Origin: Prostheceraeus crozeri
Lineage: Eukaryota; Platyhelminthes; Polycladida; Euryleptidae
Assembly: GCA_907163375.1 (NCBI GenBank)
Contig: CAJQUW010011052.1
Coordinates: 124,001-188,000, forward strand
DNA length: 64,000 bases
Reading direction: 5' to 3'
Every line of letters begins with the position of its first letter. Position 1 is the first letter of the stretch. The position numbers and the translations under genes are program-made. Shown in pieces: positions 60,971 through 64,000 of the stretch. Under the pieces are notes generated by a model. The model made no database searches, was not told the DNA's origin, and saw nothing but the letters and a program-made list of their open reading frames with translations.

Positions 60971-61870
60971 ATGTTTGTTAAGAAAGCTTTACAAGCTAAA
61001 ATATTATTCGGCCAGGGTTTAAATGAAACGACAGCAAAGCTGTCTGAGAGCAACGCTCGAACCTACGCGTCTGAAATTCATAAAGAATACAGAAGGCCTA
61101 AATATTTATTGAAAGTAAAAGTATTTAATAAAGATGATATTTGGAGTGCTGATCTTATTCATATGCCGAATGAAGGAGGGTTTAAGTGCGCATTGACCGT
61201 TGTAGACTTATATACACGATACGCTTGGGCAAAGCCTTTAAAAAATAAAAGTGGTCTATCAGTTAAATATGCGTTTGAAGAAATCTTTAAAGAAAGTAAT
61301 AGAAAGCCAAAAAAATTGTTTGTTGACAAAGGGTCGGAATTTTATGACCGAAACGTTCAGCCACTATTTGAAACTGTTTATTCAACTGAAAAAGCAGGGA
61401 AGGCCGTAGTGATAGAAAGATTCAATAGATCATTAAAAAATAAAATTTTCAAAAAATTTACTCAGCAAGGAAATCAGAAATGGTTGAAGATATTACCAGG
61501 AGTTGTAGAAGAGTACAATAATAAAGTTCATTCTGGTATTGAAGAAACTCCAAAGAATGCTTCTGACGACCCTGATTTAATCCGAAAGAAAATATTCGAG
61601 AATAATTATTCGAACGAAAATAATAATTTGAATGAGAGTAATCCGAATTTACAGAAACGTAAGCCGAAATTTAAAATTGGAGATAGAGTTAGAATATTTA
61701 AATATAAGAATAAATTTGAAAAAGGCTTCGTGGGCTATTGGACTAAAGAAATATTTGAAGTTTGTAAAATAAATCAAACTTATCCGATTACTTACGAAAT
61801 CAAAGATTTAGATGATGAAGATATCAGAGGCCGATTTTATCAAAATGAATTACAACGAACTGATTTTTAA
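60971..61870 (+). CDS. INT: Retroviral-type integrase, copy 2 (open frame)
   Basis: 299 residues, uninterrupted, same frame as PLA2. Catalytic residues: Asp61 (IWSADL), Asp119 (LFVDKGSEFY), Glu149 (VVIERFNR). A C-terminal SH3-like region, KPKFKIGDRVRIFKYKNK to FYQNELQRTDF, follows. Compared with copy 1 it contains an 11-residue insert (about residues 20-30, nt 61028-61060) made by two short palindromes, and a 4-5 residue insert near 61622. It joins element ends to host DNA with, in this superfamily, about 6-bp target duplication. Convergent with the protease gene. Confidence 0.92.
   Translation: MFVKKALQAKILFGQGLNETTAKLSESNARTYASEIHKEYRRPKYLLKVKVFNKDDIWSADLIHMPNEGGFKCALTVVDLYTRYAWAKPLKNKSGLSVKYAFEEIFKESNRKPKKLFVDKGSEFYDRNVQPLFETVYSTEKAGKAVVIERFNRSLKNKIFKKFTQQGNQKWLKILPGVVEEYNNKVHSGIEETPKNASDDPDLIRKKIFENNYSNENNNLNESNPNLQKRKPKFKIGDRVRIFKYKNKFEKGFVGYWTKEIFEVCKINQTYPITYEIKDLDDEDIRGRFYQNELQRTDF
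61028..61063. repeat. Palindromic insert in integrase
   Basis: GACAGC-AAA-GCTGTC followed by GAGC-AAC-GCTC, 33 nt, in frame, absent from the otherwise collinear copy 1 (compare 4926-4940). Confidence 0.85.
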
Positions 61871-61919
61871 TTATCATTATCATTATTATTGGAACTAACG
61901 TTTCGGGAATGAAATTCCT

Positions 61920-62417
61920 TTATTCAATTCCCTTATTCAATTCTAACATAATATCAAGAAATGGTACTCCTTTTTGTAATTTAAATAAAACATAAAGACA
62001 TAATTGACCACAATAAGTAGTTCCCGGTTTTTGCATTTGAAATGTATTATAAGTTCCATTGCCAAGTAATTTTTTTGACTTCGTTTGTAGGTGGAAGTCC
62101 ATAAGAGTCGAACCAATAGTTCTCAGCCTCTGGGCGGTCGAAATAGTAATTATCTCGATTTTTATTAAAGATACCTGCAGACCAATGTACGCCTTTTTGG
62201 TCTGAAGTGTGAAGATTTATAGTTATTTATAGTTATTGATGGAAATTTGTTCCGGGAACTGAAGGTTCCTGTTGGCTTATTTTTTAAGATTGGAAAATCT
62301 TTCTCTCATTAGAACATGAAAATTCTTTATTCCCAATTGATTTGCGATTTCCTTTAAATCGAAATTCGTTGTTGTTTGTGTTCCATATAATTTCAAAAAC
62401 TCATTTATGTTGCTCAT
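61920..62417 (-). pseudogene. PRO: Adenain-like cysteine protease, copy 2, several frameshifts
   Basis: Starts at ATG 62417 with YGTQTTTNFDLKEIANQLGI as in copy 1. The catalytic His block GVHWSAG, the YYFD/WFDSYG block and the Cys block TYCGQLCLYVL are all present but in different frames; breaks occur near 62275-62290, 62215-62240 and at the A7 run near 62073. An extra in-frame segment at about 62107-62141 duplicates the aromatic-Phe-Asp motif. A GGAAC-TGAAG-GTTCC palindrome lies at 62253-62267 inside the damaged part. Copy 1 keeps the frame except for one stop, so the family assignment is secure. Confidence 0.85.
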
Positions 62418-62462
62418 TTTATAATAAAAAAATTTCTTAATGGACCCCTAGAAGTCAGAAGG

Positions 62463-62620
62463 GAGGGGGTATTGATTTAAAACTGTTCTCTAATGATGAC
62501 TTTCCTTACTACTTGGGGGGTATTGATTTAAAACTGTTCCATAGTGATGTCTTTCCTTACTACTTGAGGGGGGGTATTGATTTAAAAATGTTCCATAATG
62601 ATGTCTTTCCTTACTACTTA
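62463..62620. repeat. Three ~54-bp tandem repeats
   Basis: Units GGGGTATTGATTTAAAACTG ... CTTTCCTTACTACTTG at about 62466, 62517 and 62572. Each includes a G run of 5-7. Non-coding. Confidence 0.85.
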
Positions 62621-62627
62621 TTCGATT

Positions 62628-62948
62628 TTGAAATGATTTAATTTAATCTAAATTTAAACGTTACATTGTTTTACAGATTTCCATTTTCTTCATGTACTTT
62701 TCAAAATGAATTAGAAAAAAACTGAGTTTTAGATAGTTCTTGAATCACTGCTTGCTTACTTGCTTTTCAGATGTAGTTGACATTTTCTTTGTTAGTTAAT
62801 TACGCGAAGACTGAAAAGTGACAACGACGTTGACAGTTGATAGATCTTTATTCATCAGAACAAAAATGAATACATTAGCCTACAGGACAAAAGAATAAAG
62901 AATCGCAGATTTCCCACGAAGCGTCAAACTTCAATCTAAACGTTACAA
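62628..62948. other. No gene seen
   Basis: 320 bases between the tandem repeats and the end of the minus-strand gene. Probably its 3' flank. Confidence 0.4.
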
Positions 62949-63392
62949 CTATTGGTGTTGTTGATTATCTTCTTCTCTTTGAGCATGCTGTTGCCGTTGT
63001 TGCTCTTCTATTCGCATTTGTTCTTGTACTTGTTCATATGTTGGTGGACTTTGTACTTCAATATTAATAGGTTGACTAGTTTGACGTATGATATTCTCCT
63101 CTTCCTCTTCTGATAATTGACTATTCATATTATAAAATAATTTCTGTCTCTTTTCAATAAGGTTTAGAATTTTTTTGTCAATATTAAAATTGACTCTTCT
63201 TTCACCAAGTGATTGAAGCAGTGAACCAATATCATGTTCCCGAAATAAACTGCTCCTCGATTGAAGTTGTATGATCTGTCTTGTTAGCCGTTCTAATTGT
63301 TGTCGTTTTACTTGAATACGAAGTCGGCTTTCAGTAGATCCAACCATGATATTGTGATAAAGGCAACGCTTTACGCAAGTACTCTCTTTCAA
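62949..63392 (-). CDS. Helical protein with PPTY late-domain-like motif
   Basis: 147 residues (a start at codon 16, MVGSTESRLRIQ at 63347, is as likely). Basic helical N-terminus (RIQVKRQQLERLTRQIIQLQ), a middle part FNIDKKILNLIEKRQKLF, an acidic run EEEEEN, then SPPTYEQVQEQM and a Gln/His-rich tail. PPxY is the motif that recruits NEDD4-type WW-domain ubiquitin ligases in enveloped-virus budding. It lies in the right arm next to the terminal repeat and has no match in copy 1. No known family recognised; the motif is seen, its use is inferred. Confidence 0.5.
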   Translation of the reverse strand: MKESTCVKRCLYHNIMVGSTESRLRIQVKRQQLERLTRQIIQLQSRSSLFREHDIGSLLQSLGERRVNFNIDKKILNLIEKRQKLFYNMNSQLSEEEEENIIRQTSQPINIEVQSPPTYEQVQEQMRIEEQQRQQHAQREEDNQQHQ

Positions 63393-63710
63393 ACGAAATG
63401 AGATAAGTTTAAAATTTGTTAAATGATATATTGTTTATAAGCATCAATGAAATCCCTATGACAACGTTGACGAGACAATTGTAACTTTCTAAAACAATAG
63501 CGTTCAAGTAACCAATGAACCGCGACCAATTTCTGAGCCAAGTTGGCTAACAAAATGGATTTGGCCGCGGTTTCGGTCGCAAAACTGGCAACACATTTGA
63601 CAAGTGGGGGTAAGAGAACGACATAAGTGCGGGTAACAGCTGTTTGATCTGCATTGTTTTATGAATGCGGGTATCAGCTGTTCCCTACAATTGGGAGGTT
63701 CATCAGAGTG
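63393..63710. other. Spacer before right terminal repeat
   Basis: 318 bases without a supportable gene. A minus-strand frame at 63504-63734 is an accidental extension of the truncated membrane-protein gene. Confidence 0.45.
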
Positions 63711-64000
63711 CAAAGCAGTAACAATAACAGGCATTCTAAGAGATTGTGTTACATTCTTAAAGAAATATTTTTGAATACAATCTTCTGGTATATTGAGTTG
63801 AGACTACGTGATATTTTGAGACAACTTAAATTTTCATCTGCCTAAATTTTCAAAATTCTTAGACCACGTGATATTTTCAGACAACTTGAATTTTCGATTA
63901 CGTGATATTTTGGGACAACTTAAATTTTCGATTACGTGATATTTTGGAACAACTTAAATTTTCGATTACGTGATATTTTGGAACAACTTAAATTTTCGAT
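63711..64000 (-). repeat. Right terminal inverted repeat, cut by window end
   Basis: Reverse complement matches the left repeat: a shrunken piece of the membrane-protein gene (KNVTQ and PVIVTAL blocks joined by deletions), then CTTCTGGTATATTGAG and the 34-bp units with CGATTACGTGATATTTTG. Three regular units are visible before the sequence ends. Confidence 0.9.

Larger units (their letters stand above)
47066..64000 (+). mobile_element. Polinton/Maverick copy 2, nearly complete, runs off the window
   Basis: A 17-kb unit bounded on the left by the inverted repeat starting AGTGTGACATCCGGCGC and on the right by the inverse of the same 34-bp-unit repeat, cut by the window end. It carries the Polinton core set: PolB, retroviral-type integrase, packaging ATPase, adenain-like protease, MCP, mCP, plus PLA2 and small virion-type proteins. 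By symmetry about 270 bp of the right repeat are missing. Most genes contain one or more breaks, so it is unlikely to be autonomous as written. Confidence 0.95.

Noticed and set aside
63504-63734. 76-residue protein MPVIVTALHSDE...
   Set aside because: Only the first seven residues derive from the membrane-protein gene; the rest runs into unrelated spacer beyond the repeat edge.

Overview
The window is repeat-dense, AT-rich animal DNA, most likely from a marine invertebrate; the species cannot be named from sequence. The evidence is two Polinton/Maverick elements, an animal-type LINE, three different Tc1/mariner transposons, several CAGGG-ended hAT-like elements with 8-bp target duplications, a fold-back element with a 9-bp target duplication and a decayed Crypton-like recombinase. 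I could not identify a complete host gene; one short coiled-coil exon-like piece lies near 15.5 kb.

Layout. 1 to about 8 kb: right-hand part of an old Polinton (copy 1): zinc-finger gene, coiled-coil fibre-like gene, an inverted block with the major capsid protein (MCP) and a small hydrophobic virion-type protein, a pX-like membrane protein, phospholipase A2, integrase, protease, two small unknown genes and a truncated membrane-protein gene. 10.8-14.9 kb: LINE with intact ORF1 and ORF2 and a tRNA-like Pol III promoter upstream of ORF1. 18.5-20.5 kb: fold-back element with 170-bp tandem repeats. 21.6-22.5 kb: Crypton-like remnant. 23.0-24.6, 26.0-27.9 and 40.2-41.8 kb: Tc1/mariner elements with full-length transposases. 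28.2-33.6 kb: three hAT-type elements. 33.8-46 kb: fold-back and MITE-like repeats and a LINE fragment.

47,066 to the window end: a second, nearly complete Polinton (copy 2). Its left inverted repeat starts with a 17-bp-stem hairpin and carries 34-bp tandem units; the right repeat runs off the window and probably ends about 270 bp further on. Genes in order: membrane protein, unknown, penton-type minor capsid (mCP), packaging ATPase, small unknown, protein-primed DNA polymerase B, unknown acidic protein (minus), fibre-like coiled coil, virion-type protein, MCP, pX-like protein, phospholipase A2 read in frame into integrase, adenain-like protease (minus), PPTY-containing protein (minus). The set forms a virus-like programme: PolB copies the genome from the inverted repeats, MCP/mCP/ATPase/protease build and fill a capsid, PLA2 and hydrophobic proteins would help membrane passage, integrase inserts the genome. 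Most copy 2 genes carry frameshifts or stops, so it is decayed or partly mis-assembled.

The most unusual observations are: short GC-rich palindromes with 3-base loops inserted in frame into several Polinton genes of copy 2 and absent from the equivalent genes of copy 1; an MCP cassette inverted between the copies and bounded by inverted repeats; a reading frame joining PLA2 to integrase; and terminal repeats whose inner edge lies inside a gene in both copies.
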